Below, one piece after another: positions 1 through 8,009 of a DNA stretch of 64,000 bases. This DNA comes from Nocardia terrae. GTDB taxonomy: Bacteria > Actinomycetota > Actinomycetes > Mycobacteriales > Mycobacteriaceae. The DNA lies in NCBI RefSeq assembly GCF_009760405.1, contig NZ_WRPP01000002.1, positions 186,001 to 250,000 of the forward strand. The letters run 5' to 3'. Within the stretch, counting starts at the first letter, position 1, and every line of letters begins with the position of its first letter. The notes below the pieces were generated by a model. It did not search any database. It was not told the DNA's origin and saw only the letters and a list, made by a program, of their open reading frames with translations. Both the position numbers and the translations under genes were made by a program.

Positions 1-1083
1 CGCAATTGGATCGGCCGCACCGAGAGCGTGGACGACGCGGGCCGGACCATGGTCGCCTACCGCCTGCACGACTGGCTGATCTCCCGTCAAAGATACTGGG
101 GCACACCGATTCCCATCATCCACTGTGGAGGCTGCGGCGCGGTGCCGGTCCCCGACGACCAGCTGCCGGTCCGCCTGCCCGACTCCGGGTACCGGCTGAG
201 TCCCGGCGACAGCGGATCCCCGCTGGCGAGCGCCGAGGACTGGGTCGCCGTGCCGTGCCCGCGCTGCGGCGCACCCGCGCGCCGCGACACCGACACCATG
301 GACACCTTCGTCGACTCGTCCTGGTACTTCCTGCGCTACCCGAATCCGCACTACACCGACGGCCCCTTCGACCCGGAGGCGCTGGCCCGCTGGCTGCCGG
401 TCGACGAGTACATCGGCGGGCGCGAGCACGCCACCGCCCACCTGCTGTACGCCCGCTTCATCACCAAGGCCCTGTACGACGCGGGGCTGGTCCCGTTCAC
501 CGAACCGTTCACCCGCCTGACCACGCAGGGGCAGGTGCTGATGGGCGGCAAGGCGATGAGCAAGAGCCTGGGCAACCTGGTCGACCTGCGCGACCAGATC
601 GAGCGGCACGGGCCCGACGCCGTGCGGATCGCCATGCTGTTCGCCGGACCGGTCGAGGCCGACGTCGACTGGGCCGACGTCTCGGCGCGCGGCGCGGAGC
701 GGTGGCTGGCGCGAGTCGCGCGCCTGGCCGCCGAAACGGGCTCCGGGGTCGCGAATTCCGACCCGGCGGGGGAGGCGGCGACCCGCCGCGAGGTGCACGA
801 CACCATCGCCCGCGCCACCGCGCTGATGGAGGCCAAACGCTTCAATGTCGTCATCGCCCAACTGATGCGACTGACGACCATCCTGCGCCGCGCCGCCGAA
901 TCCGAGTCCGGCGGAACGAGTCCGGCGGTCCGAGACGGCGTCGACGCGCTGGTGCGCATGATGTCCTGCGTTGCGCCGGAGACCGCCGCCGTCGCGTGGC
1001 ACCACCTGGGCCACACCTCGCCGGTCGCCGACGCCGCATGGCCTGTCGACTCAGGGGAACGACAAGATATACCGGTCGTGTGA
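1..1083 (+). CDS. leuS: Leucyl-tRNA synthetase, 3' part, C-terminal domain missing
   Basis: Open at the left edge; frame 1 is coding from base 1 and stops with TGA at 1081. The visible part is the second half of a class I leucyl-tRNA synthetase, which charges tRNA-Leu. It shows the NWIGR segment, the SRQRYWGTPIP segment, two CxxC zinc-type pairs (CGGC, CPRC), DTFVDSSWYF, EHATAHLLYARF and the class I signature as KAMSKS. Only about 170 residues follow that signature, against roughly 240 in the E. coli enzyme, and the protein ends just after a WPV motif that normally precedes the C-terminal tRNA-binding domain. That domain is not encoded in the other frames. It could be a divergent second copy rather than the housekeeping enzyme; the window cannot decide this. 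Confidence 0.9.
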   Translation, partial: RNWIGRTESVDDAGRTMVAYRLHDWLISRQRYWGTPIPIIHCGGCGAVPVPDDQLPVRLPDSGYRLSPGDSGSPLASAEDWVAVPCPRCGAPARRDTDTMDTFVDSSWYFLRYPNPHYTDGPFDPEALARWLPVDEYIGGREHATAHLLYARFITKALYDAGLVPFTEPFTRLTTQGQVLMGGKAMSKSLGNLVDLRDQIERHGPDAVRIAMLFAGPVEADVDWADVSARGAERWLARVARLAAETGSGVANSDPAGEAATRREVHDTIARATALMEAKRFNVVIAQLMRLTTILRRAAESESGGTSPAVRDGVDALVRMMSCVAPETAAVAWHHLGHTSPVADAAWPVDSGERQDIPVV

Positions 1084-1093
1084 TCCGGCGGTA

Positions 1094-1124
1094 TTGGCCG
1101 GGACCCGCCGGGCTTGCCTAGGCT
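1094..1124 (+). promoter_or_regulatory. Possible leaderless promoter of the SDR gene
   Basis: TTGGCC at 1094-1099 and TAGGCT at 1119-1124 resemble -35 and -10 boxes, with a long 19-base spacer. The -10 lies 7 bases before the GTG at 1132 and there is no Shine-Dalgarno, so translation would start near the transcript 5' end, as is common in actinobacteria. Confidence 0.3.
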
Positions 1125-1131
1125 CGATGCC

Positions 1132-1884
1132 GTGACCACATCCAAGATCGTTCTCGTCACCGGAGCCGGAACCGGCCTGGGCCGTGCCATCACCCACGCG
1201 CTGACCGCCGCCGGGCATCGGGTCGTCGTTGTCGGACGCACCGTCGCCACGCTGGACGAAGCGGTCGCTTCGGCGCCGGGACCCGGTGGCGCGGAGCCGT
1301 TCCAGGCCGATGTCACCGATCCCGCGGCGGTGGACGCGCTCTTCGCGTGGATCGTCGAGCGCTTCGGCCGCCTGGACGTGCTGCTCAACAATGCCGGAAT
1401 CTTCGGTCCCAGCAAGCCGATCGACGAGGTGGCGGTGGAGGACTGGAAGCAGGTCATCGATATCAACCTGACCGGTTCGTTCCTGTGCGCGCAGGCCGCG
1501 TTCCGGCAGATGCGGACCCAGGACCCGCAGGGCGGGCGGATCATCAACAACGGCTCCATCTCCGCGCACACGCCCCGCCCGCACACCGTCGCCTACGCGG
1601 CCAGCAAGCACGCCATCACCGGCCTCACCAAGGCGCTGTCCCTCGAGGGGCGCGCGCACAATATCGCCGCCGGTCAGATCGATATCGGCAATGCCGCAAC
1701 CGAACTCACCGCCGGCATCGCGGCGGGGTCGCTGCAGGCCGACGGCAGCATCCGCCCCGAACCCACCATCGACGCCGCCGACGTGGCCCGCCTCATCGCC
1801 CAGCAGGTCGAGCTGCCGCTGAGCACCAACGTCCCGTTCCTGACGGTCATGGCCAACGCCATGCCCTACATCGGGCGCGGCTGA
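1132..1884 (+). CDS. SDR family NAD(P)-dependent oxidoreductase
   Basis: Classical short-chain dehydrogenase/reductase of about 250 residues. The glycine-rich cofactor motif TGAGTGLG is at residues 10-17, followed by NNAG, a catalytic serine in NNGSIS and the YAASK active-site motif. The substrate cannot be told from sequence. I chose GTG 1132 because the cofactor strand (KIVLVTG) begins right after it; a TTG at 1114 would add six residues. It follows the leuS fragment by 48 bases and is probably transcribed on its own. Confidence 0.85.
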   Translation: MTTSKIVLVTGAGTGLGRAITHALTAAGHRVVVVGRTVATLDEAVASAPGPGGAEPFQADVTDPAAVDALFAWIVERFGRLDVLLNNAGIFGPSKPIDEVAVEDWKQVIDINLTGSFLCAQAAFRQMRTQDPQGGRIINNGSISAHTPRPHTVAYAASKHAITGLTKALSLEGRAHNIAAGQIDIGNAATELTAGIAAGSLQADGSIRPEPTIDAADVARLIAQQVELPLSTNVPFLTVMANAMPYIGRG

Positions 1885-1912
1885 CCGCCAGCGGCTTGTG
1901 ATAGCCAAGGGC

Positions 1913-2392
1913 ATGCGATCGGACGCGACGAAATGCTCATGCGGTGCGGTGAGTCCGTGCGAACCCGTCTGGCACCGGGCGCTCGCCGAGGAACAGGGCG
2001 ATCCGGCGATGTACGCCTGGCACACGCCGCTGGTGCTGACCTATCTGCTGCAGCATCCCCAGCAGCCCGCCGCGCGCGAGCAGTACCTCGACAGCCAGTT
2101 CCGGCTGCTGCAGCTCTACGTCGAGCACGGGCTGGACGCGCTCAACCGGTTCGGCAGCGTCCAGCGCAGGAGAAACGCTCACCAGGGCAAGGACTTCGCC
2201 TACGACACCGAGGCGCTCGCCGATTACCACCCGCTACCCGGGCACACTCCGGCCCGCTTCGCGCGCTCGATCCACGACCTGTGCGACGCGGACGGCCGAT
2301 TCGTCGGCGACGGCCACGCGGCCTACGGCGTCCGCGTGCACGAGTGGGCGCGGGCGACCGTCGCCGCCTACCTCACCGGGCTCAGCGACTGA
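1913..2392 (+). CDS. DUF5946 family protein
   Basis: A 159-residue soluble protein with an N-terminal Cys-containing segment (CSCGAVSPC) and conserved-looking motifs (YAWHTPLVLTYLLQHP, HEWARATVAAYL) that I associate with the uncharacterised DUF5946 family. The start is uncertain: ATG 1913 is preferred, while GTG 1898 in frame would add MIAKG. It ends 11 bases inside the convergent sigma-factor gene, so the two 3' ends overlap tail to tail. No function can be given. Confidence 0.65.
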   Translation: MRSDATKCSCGAVSPCEPVWHRALAEEQGDPAMYAWHTPLVLTYLLQHPQQPAAREQYLDSQFRLLQLYVEHGLDALNRFGSVQRRRNAHQGKDFAYDTEALADYHPLPGHTPARFARSIHDLCDADGRFVGDGHAAYGVRVHEWARATVAAYLTGLSD

Positions 2393-3263
2393 GCACGGTC
2401 TCCTCGGTCATGTGCGAGAGCTTCTCCGGATTGCGCACCGAGTAGAGGCCGGTGATCAGGCCGTCGTCGATGCGGACCGCCATCACCGTGTCCACCTCGT
2501 CGCCGTCGCGGAAGGCGAGGGCCGGGTGGCCGTTGACGACGATCGGCTGCAGGGTCAGCTTCGAGCGGAAGACGTTCCAGCCCTTCGCGAGCAGACGCGC
2601 CACCTGCTTCGCGCCGGTGACCGGCCGCGGCAGCGCCTGCTTGATGCCGCCGCCGTCGCCCAGGGCCACCACGTCCGGTGCCATGAGATCCAGCAGCCCC
2701 TGCAGGTCGCCGGTCTCGAGCGCGCGCTGGAACGCCGCCAGCACGCCGCGGGTCTCGGCGGCCGACACGGTCCCGCGCGGGCGGCGCGCCGCGATATGCG
2801 AGCGCGCCCGATGCGCGATCTGCCGCACGGCCGCCGGCGTCTTCTCCACCGCCTCCGCGATCTCGTCATAGGGCAGATCGAAGACCTCCCGCAGCACGAA
2901 CACCGCCCGCTCGGTCGGCGTCAGCGTCTCCATCACCAGCAGCATCGCCATCGAAACACTCTCCGCCAGCTCGACATCCTCGGCCACATCCGGCGTGGTC
3001 AACAACGGTTCGGGCAGCCACTGCCCCACATACGACTCCCGCCGCCGCCCGAGCGTCCGCAACCGCCCCAACGCCTGCCGCGTGGTCATCCGCACCAGAT
3101 AGGCCCGCTGATCGATCACCGTCTCCAGATCCACCCCCACCCACCGCAGCCACGTCTCCTGCAACACATCCTCGGCGTCCGCCGCCGACCCCAGCATCTC
3201 GTAGGCGACGGTGAACAACAGATTCCGATGTGCGACGAACGCCTCGGTAGCGGCCGTGGTCAT
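2382..3263 (-). CDS. ECF41-type RNA polymerase sigma factor (SigJ-like)
   Basis: Extracytoplasmic-function sigma factor of 293 residues. Residues 1-170 contain sigma region 2 (YEMLGSAADAEDVLQETWLRW) and region 4 (LTPTERAVFVLREVF). Residues 180-293 form a SnoaL-like (NTF2) extension. The extension carries the DGGG motif and an NPEKL motif close to the NPDKL hallmark of the ECF41 group, whose C-terminal domain acts as a built-in regulator instead of a separate anti-sigma factor. It is transcribed away from the small gene at 3366, and no anti-sigma gene is adjacent. Confidence 0.88.
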   Translation of the reverse strand: MTTAATEAFVAHRNLLFTVAYEMLGSAADAEDVLQETWLRWVGVDLETVIDQRAYLVRMTTRQALGRLRTLGRRRESYVGQWLPEPLLTTPDVAEDVELAESVSMAMLLVMETLTPTERAVFVLREVFDLPYDEIAEAVEKTPAAVRQIAHRARSHIAARRPRGTVSAAETRGVLAAFQRALETGDLQGLLDLMAPDVVALGDGGGIKQALPRPVTGAKQVARLLAKGWNVFRSKLTLQPIVVNGHPALAFRDGDEVDTVMAVRIDDGLITGLYSVRNPEKLSHMTEETVLSR

Positions 3264-3328
3264 GAACGACTCCTGTCCTCATTCGAGCATGTACCCACAA
3301 GACACCGCCGCCGCCCATCCTGTGACAC

Positions 3329-3344
3329 TCGAACAAACGTTCTA
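3329..3344. promoter_or_regulatory. LexA-like (SOS) box
   Basis: TCGAAC-AAAC-GTTCTA matches the mycobacterial/actinobacterial LexA consensus TCGAAC-N4-GTTCGA at 11 of 12 defined positions. It lies 7 bases upstream of a TAGGGT -10-like box (3352-3357) and 21 bases before the ATG at 3366, where bound LexA would block RNA polymerase. The divergent sigma-factor gene starts 66 bases away on the other side and could also be affected. Confidence 0.55.
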
Positions 3345-3365
3345 CTCGAGGTAGGGTACCGCCCC

Positions 3366-3542
3366 ATGCCGGAACTCTCACGCCGCGACTGGGCGACGAT
3401 GAACCTCAAAGAGGTCCAACGCCAACTCCTCAAGGCTGCGTCCTTCGGCAAGTCCCTCTCCCCGGAACAATTGGAGAACGCCGCGGCCAAGATCGCCGAG
3501 GGTCTCCGCATCTTCCTCGAGGAAACCGACCACCTCGACTAG
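3366..3542 (+). CDS. 58-residue hypothetical protein, possibly SOS-controlled
   Basis: Short, charged, helical-looking protein of 58 residues (begins MPELSRRDW, ends EETDHLD) with no signal peptide or membrane segment. I recognise no family. ATG 3366 is 8 bases after a TAGGGT box, so the message may be leaderless. Support for a real gene comes from the LexA-like box directly upstream and the balanced amino-acid composition. Its stop overlaps the convergent permease gene by 4 bases. Confidence 0.6.
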   Translation: MPELSRRDWATMNLKEVQRQLLKAASFGKSLSPEQLENAAAKIAEGLRIFLEETDHLD

Positions 3543-5125
3543 TCGGGGATCGGTTCGGCGGGTGCGATTTCCGGAGTGGGGCGGGGAGTGCGCAGGAAGG
3601 AACACGAGAGGCAGACCAGGCCGAAGAAGAGGTAGCCGAGGGCCACCTTCGGGGCGGCGGCCCAGGCTACTTCGGGGGCGTGGATGAGGCCGATCCAGGC
3701 GAGGGCGGCGCCGGCGGCGGAGGCCAGTGCGGCTGCGCGGAAACGCTTTTCGAGGACGAAGGTGACCATGGTGCCGAGGATCAGGCCCGCGAGGACCGCG
3801 CCGTCGCCGAGGGTTTTCAGGCCGTCGTAGACGACTCCGGCCTGACCGAGGGCGCCGACGCCGACCTTGTCGGCGGTGGTGCCGGCGGCGCTGAGGGCGT
3901 TGTCGATCTGGCCGGTGCCCCATTGGGCGAGGTTGGGGAGTAGGGCGGCTACTACGGCGACCGCGTGCAGGCGGGGGACGGCTTGGAAGGCTTGGGCGCC
4001 GATCAGCAGGCCGATGTAGAGCAGGATGGGGACGATGGCGGGGATCGGGAGCAGGGTGGCGAGGACGCCGAAAAGGCCCAGCAGGCACATCAATCCGATG
4101 ATCGCGCCGCTGGCCAGGGAGTAGGCGGTGCGGCCGCCGGCGTCCTTCCAGCCGGGGTGGCCGATGTAGACCGCGGGCGGGAACGGGGAACCGAAACCGG
4201 AGCCGATGATCGCGCCGAATCCGTCGGCGAGCAGGACGCTGCGCAGGTTGTAGTTGTCGCCCGCCGCGGCGGCGCTCTCCACATTGCTCATCGCCTCGGT
4301 GAAGTTGTAGACGCCCAAGGGAATCGCGGTGGCCAGCAGCGGGCCCAGGTGCGAGAGGCCGTCGAAGAGCAGGTGCAGGCGCAGATTCGGCAATCCGAGG
4401 GCGATGTCGTGGGCGGCCTTGGAGACATCGGGCACCGACATGTAGCCGCCGATCCAGCCGATGGCCGTACCCACGAGCAGGGCGACCAGTCCGACGGGCA
4501 CATTGCCCGGCAGCCGCACATCGGTGAAGAAGCCGATGAGGATGATGGCCAGCACCGGCAGCCCGATCCAGGCGGCCTCCCACATCTGGGCGGCGGGCCG
4601 CATGGCGATGAAGGTGATGGAGATGCCCGCGAGGGTGCCCAGCATGGCCGCGCGCGGGGTGATGCGGCGGATGTAGGGGCCCACGAACGCGCCGATCATG
4701 ACGATCACGCCGATCATGAACGCCCAGGCCAGACCCGCCGACCAGGCTCGCATCGGGTCATTGGTCTTCAGGTAGATCGGCAGCATGACCACGAACACCA
4801 CGATGAACATGTGCGGCACGCTCGGTCCGTACGGCAGCGCCGTCACCGTGGCCCGCCCCTCGCGCCAGGCCAGCCGCCGCGCCAGCGTCATGTAGTAGAG
4901 ATTGCCCAGCACCAGCGCGACCCCCAGCGCGGGCAGCACGGTCCCCAGCACGTCATGGCTCGGGATCTTCACCACCGCGATCGAGAGCGTGGTGAGGGTC
5001 AGGACATTGACGAGAATATTGAACGCGAGGCCGAAGAAGGCATTGGTGTCGCCGCGGGTCCACCACGGCAGCGACAGCGGTGTGGCAGAACCGGTTTCAC
5101 CGGGCTGCTTGGTTTCGACGGACAT
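3539..5125 (-). CDS. NCS2/AzgA-like purine/ureide permease
   Basis: Polytopic membrane transporter of 528 residues, with about a dozen hydrophobic segments, typical of the nucleobase-cation symporter-2 / xanthine-uracil permease superfamily (N-terminal NAFFGLAFNILVN segment, a TALPYGPSVP motif and NFTEAMSNVESA in the core). It is the last gene of a minus-strand operon, 12 bases after the biuret-hydrolase-like gene, with a good Shine-Dalgarno (AGGAAG). The context suggests it imports the compound that the two upstream hydrolases break down, such as biuret, triuret, a pyrimidine or a purine product. The substrate is inferred, not shown. Confidence 0.82.
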   Translation of the reverse strand: MSVETKQPGETGSATPLSLPWWTRGDTNAFFGLAFNILVNVLTLTTLSIAVVKIPSHDVLGTVLPALGVALVLGNLYYMTLARRLAWREGRATVTALPYGPSVPHMFIVVFVVMLPIYLKTNDPMRAWSAGLAWAFMIGVIVMIGAFVGPYIRRITPRAAMLGTLAGISITFIAMRPAAQMWEAAWIGLPVLAIILIGFFTDVRLPGNVPVGLVALLVGTAIGWIGGYMSVPDVSKAAHDIALGLPNLRLHLLFDGLSHLGPLLATAIPLGVYNFTEAMSNVESAAAAGDNYNLRSVLLADGFGAIIGSGFGSPFPPAVYIGHPGWKDAGGRTAYSLASGAIIGLMCLLGLFGVLATLLPIPAIVPILLYIGLLIGAQAFQAVPRLHAVAVVAALLPNLAQWGTGQIDNALSAAGTTADKVGVGALGQAGVVYDGLKTLGDGAVLAGLILGTMVTFVLEKRFRAAALASAAGAALAWIGLIHAPEVAWAAAPKVALGYLFFGLVCLSCSFLRTPRPTPEIAPAEPIPD

Positions 5126-5137
5126 GGGTCTTCCTGT

Positions 5138-5836
5138 TCACTGGGCCGGGCTGGGGGAGACGGCGGAATCGAGGGCGGCGCGCACGGCGGCCGAATCGGC
5201 GACCCAGCCGAAGATGCCGCCCTGGGCGGCGATCATGGCCAGGCCGACGCGCTGGAACTCGGGGAAATACGAACCGACGCAATCGGAGACGACCAGGCAC
5301 TCGTAGCCGCGGTCGTTGGCCTCGCGCACCGTGGTGTGCACGCACACCTCGGTGGTGACCCCGGTGACCAGCAGTGAGCGGATTCCCCTGTGCGTCAGCA
5401 CGTCCGACAGTTCGGTGGCGTAGAACGCGCCCTTGCCGGGCTTGTCGATCACCACCTCCCCGTCGAGGGGCGCGAGCTCGTCGACGATGTCGTGGCCGTA
5501 TTCGCCCCGCACCAGGATCCGGCCGAACCGGCCCGGGTCGCCGATGCGCTGGGAGGGGTTGCCGCGCAACAGTTTCGCGGGCGGGCAGTCCGAGAGATCG
5601 GGCAGGTGGCCCTCCCGGGTATGGATGACGGGGATCCCGGCCGCGCGGGCGGTGGCCAGCAGCCCGGCCAGCGGCTCGATGACGGTGCGCAGCAGGGCCA
5701 CATCGTTGCCGAGGCTCTCGCCGAAACCGCCGGGTAGCAGGAAATCGCGCTGCATGTCGATGACCAGCAGCGCCAGGGTGCTCGGATCGAAGCTGAAATC
5801 ACCCGGTAGCGCCGGGATATGGTGGACAGCCGTCAT
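5138..5836 (-). CDS. Cysteine hydrolase, biuret amidohydrolase-like
   Basis: Isochorismatase-superfamily hydrolase of 232 residues with the Asp-Lys-Cys triad visible: D27 (VIDMQRDF), K132 (DKPGKGAF) and C165 (TTEVCVHTT). Several stretches resemble biuret and triuret hydrolases: IHTREGHLPDL, GRILVRGE, the DKPGKGAF block and REANDRGYECL. Biuret hydrolase converts biuret to allophanate and ammonia. The ATG overlaps the stop of the amidase gene (ATGA), so the pair is translationally coupled, and allophanate is what that amidase family cleaves. Ureidoacrylate amidohydrolase (RutB) is the main alternative. Confidence 0.75.
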   Translation of the reverse strand: MTAVHHIPALPGDFSFDPSTLALLVIDMQRDFLLPGGFGESLGNDVALLRTVIEPLAGLLATARAAGIPVIHTREGHLPDLSDCPPAKLLRGNPSQRIGDPGRFGRILVRGEYGHDIVDELAPLDGEVVIDKPGKGAFYATELSDVLTHRGIRSLLVTGVTTEVCVHTTVREANDRGYECLVVSDCVGSYFPEFQRVGLAMIAAQGGIFGWVADSAAVRAALDSAVSPSPAQ

Positions 5837-7221
5837 TGTCGTTCCTTCTGTGCGAGCCGGATTTCCGCGTGCGCCCCGGCCTGGCGCGGCTCGTCGAGGA
5901 TGCGGGCGGCCGCCGCGAGCACGGTGTCGTCGGCAAGGGCAGGGCCCAACACCATGACTGCGAGCGGACGGCCGTCCGCGGCGGTGCCCATGGGCACCGA
6001 GATCGCCGTGAGGTCCAGCAGATTCCCGAAATGGGTGTAGTGGCCCAGCACGGTATTGGTCGCGATCGGGTCCGCGAGCACCTGGTCGACGGTGAAGGTG
6101 GTGCCGATGGTCGGCACCACGATCACGTCGATCTCGCTCCACAGCCGTGCCACCGTCGCGCGCAACTCCTGCAGGCGCTGCTGCGCCCGGAACACGTCGA
6201 CCGCGGTGAAACGGAAACCGCCGGTGAGGATTTCCCGGATCACCGGCAGGATCGAGTCGGGATGCTCGGTCAGGAAGGTCTCGAACTCCACCAGCCGCTC
6301 GGCCACCCAGGGGCCCTGATAGAGCAGTTCGCCCGCGGCCAGGAAGGGTTCGAGGGTGGTGGGCACGCAGTCGAATCCGAGCCGCCCCAGCCGATCCCGC
6401 GCCGCCAGGTGGGCGGCACGGAACCCGTCGTCGCCGAAGAACTCCAGCTCGTGCACGCCGGGCAGGCCGACCCGCAGCCGGGTGCCGGGGCGGCGCGGCC
6501 CGCGCGCCCGGCTCCACGGATCGTCCGGGTCGACGCCGGCGACGACCTCGAACACCCGGTCCAGATCCTCGACCGTGGTGGCCATCAGGGTCACGCAGTC
6601 CAGCGACTTGCACGCCGGGACCAGCCCGACCGCGCTGATCAGCCCGCGCGAGGGCTTCCAGCCCAGAATCCCGTTGAGCGCGGCCGGAACCCGGCCCGAC
6701 CCGGCGGTATCGGTGGCCACACAGAACGGCACCTCGCCCAGCGCCACCGCCCGCGCCGACCCGGAACTGGAGCCGCCGCAGATCAACTCACCGCCGAATA
6801 CGCTGCGCGGAATCGGATACGGGGTGCGGGTGCCGTTCAGCCCGGTCGCGAACTGATCCAGATTCGTCTTGCCGACGAACAGCGCGCCCGCGTCCAGCAG
6901 GCGCTGCACGACGGGCGCGGTTTCGGTTGCGGTGTAGGCGAAGTCGGGACAGGCCAGGGTGGTCGGCCAGCCCGCGACATCGAGGGAATCCTTCACCCCG
7001 AACGGCACCCCGTACAGCGGTAAGGTGCGTGCCCCGGGCCGCCGCTCGATCTCGGCCGCGTCGGCCAGCAGTCGCTCGCGCGGCACCGGGGTGATCCAGG
7101 TGCCGTCCGCGCCGCGCGCCGCGATGGCGTCGGCCACGCGGGCGGCGGTCTGCGTGGGCGAACCGCTGCCGCTCTCGTGCGAGGCCAGAATCTCCGAGAC
7201 CGTGGGACCGGGGTTTCGCAT
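5833..7221 (-). CDS. atzF: Amidase-signature enzyme, allophanate hydrolase-like (AtzF type)
   Basis: Amidase-signature enzyme of 462 residues with the Ser-cisSer-Lys triad: K77 (GVKDSLD), S151 in the GGSSSGSA loop and S175 (DTAGSGR). The surroundings (DVAGWPTTLACP, GKTNLDQFATGL, VPACKSLDCV) look like allophanate hydrolases, which cut allophanate to ammonia and carbon dioxide. At 462 residues it has the amidase domain but not the C-terminal domain of some AtzF proteins. It sits between a GntR regulator and the biuret-hydrolase-like gene. The symbol rests on similarity and context; a generic amidase remains possible. Confidence 0.75.
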   Translation of the reverse strand: MRNPGPTVSEILASHESGSGSPTQTAARVADAIAARGADGTWITPVPRERLLADAAEIERRPGARTLPLYGVPFGVKDSLDVAGWPTTLACPDFAYTATETAPVVQRLLDAGALFVGKTNLDQFATGLNGTRTPYPIPRSVFGGELICGGSSSGSARAVALGEVPFCVATDTAGSGRVPAALNGILGWKPSRGLISAVGLVPACKSLDCVTLMATTVEDLDRVFEVVAGVDPDDPWSRARGPRRPGTRLRVGLPGVHELEFFGDDGFRAAHLAARDRLGRLGFDCVPTTLEPFLAAGELLYQGPWVAERLVEFETFLTEHPDSILPVIREILTGGFRFTAVDVFRAQQRLQELRATVARLWSEIDVIVVPTIGTTFTVDQVLADPIATNTVLGHYTHFGNLLDLTAISVPMGTAADGRPLAVMVLGPALADDTVLAAAARILDEPRQAGAHAEIRLAQKERQ

Positions 7222-7228
7222 CTGTCGA

Positions 7229-7238
7229 TTGTCGACAA
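7229..7238. promoter_or_regulatory. Candidate GntR operator
   Basis: Perfect palindrome TTGTCGACAA, 7 bases upstream of the amidase start and downstream of the GntR gene. FCD-type GntR regulators typically bind short palindromes of the TNGTNNNACNA kind, and this fits. It would let the regulator control the catabolic genes separately from itself. Confidence 0.45.
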
Positions 7239-7292
7239 AACGTGTGAAATCGGTGGTCTCGCAATGTATCCGCTGTGTTATCGGATCTCGGG

Positions 7293-7964
7293 CTACCGGA
7301 AGTCCAGATCCAGGTAGGCCAGCTCACCGTGCCGCGACAGCGCCTCGCACGCGACGGCGGCGTCCCCGGATTCCAGCGCGCTCAACAGTTCGGCATGCCG
7401 CCGGATACCGTTGCGCCGCTGCGTGATGCGCGCCTCGGCGCGCAGATTGCGGGCCATCGGCAACTGCAGTTTCAGCAGGATCGGCGCGTAGGCCAGGTTC
7501 AGCTGATGGTTGCCCGCCAGCCCCACGATCGCGGCATGGAAGCGTCGATGGGCATTGTCACGTTCGAAGAGGTCCCCGGCCGCATCGGCCGCCCGCATCT
7601 CCTCGAGCGCCGCCCGCACCTCGTGCAGCGGATCACCCTGCGCCGGAAGCGGGAACGCGCTCTCGATGGCGTGCCGCTCGAGCACTCGCCGCAATTCGAA
7701 CAGCTGCAGAATGTCGGTCTCCGACCAGACCGTCACCCGGAACCCACGCCGCGGCAGGTGTTCGATCAACCCCTCCTGCGCCAGCAGCCGCAACGCCTCC
7801 CGCACCGGCGCGCGGCTGGTCCCCAGCCGCGCGCACAGCGCCTCCTCGCCGATCCGCTCCCCGGGCTCGAACTCCCCGCTCAACACCTCGGCCCGCACCT
7901 GCCGCGTCGCCATCTCCACCAGGCTCAACGGCAGCACCACCCCATCCGTCATCGGCTCCACCAT
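7293..7964 (-). CDS. GntR family transcriptional regulator (FCD domain)
   Basis: Regulator of 223 residues. The N-terminal winged helix-turn-helix (about 10-75) has the GntR pattern GEFEPGERI-GEEALCARLGTSRAPVREALRLL. The C-terminal helical FCD ligand domain (about 80-215) has the expected metal-site histidines (RRFHAAIVG, RRHAEL, RHGELAY). It heads the minus-strand operon, 71 bases before the amidase. A TAGTCT box (7976-7971 on this strand) 6 bases before the ATG suggests a leaderless message. It probably senses the imported ureide or a breakdown product. Confidence 0.88.
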   Translation of the reverse strand: MVEPMTDGVVLPLSLVEMATRQVRAEVLSGEFEPGERIGEEALCARLGTSRAPVREALRLLAQEGLIEHLPRRGFRVTVWSETDILQLFELRRVLERHAIESAFPLPAQGDPLHEVRAALEEMRAADAAGDLFERDNAHRRFHAAIVGLAGNHQLNLAYAPILLKLQLPMARNLRAEARITQRRNGIRRHAELLSALESGDAAVACEALSRHGELAYLDLDFR

Positions 7965-8009
7965 GATTCGAGACTAGGCCGACCGCTCCGCGGCGGCCCG
8001 TCGCCGCGA

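Noticed and set aside
6..1121. A longer frame overlapping the leuS fragment
   Set aside because: Arg/Pro-rich translation without motifs; the frame with KAMSKS and the other synthetase signatures is the real one.
5836..7023. Plus-strand 395-codon frame opposite the amidase gene
   Set aside because: Antisense shadow of the clear amidase gene; no protein pattern.
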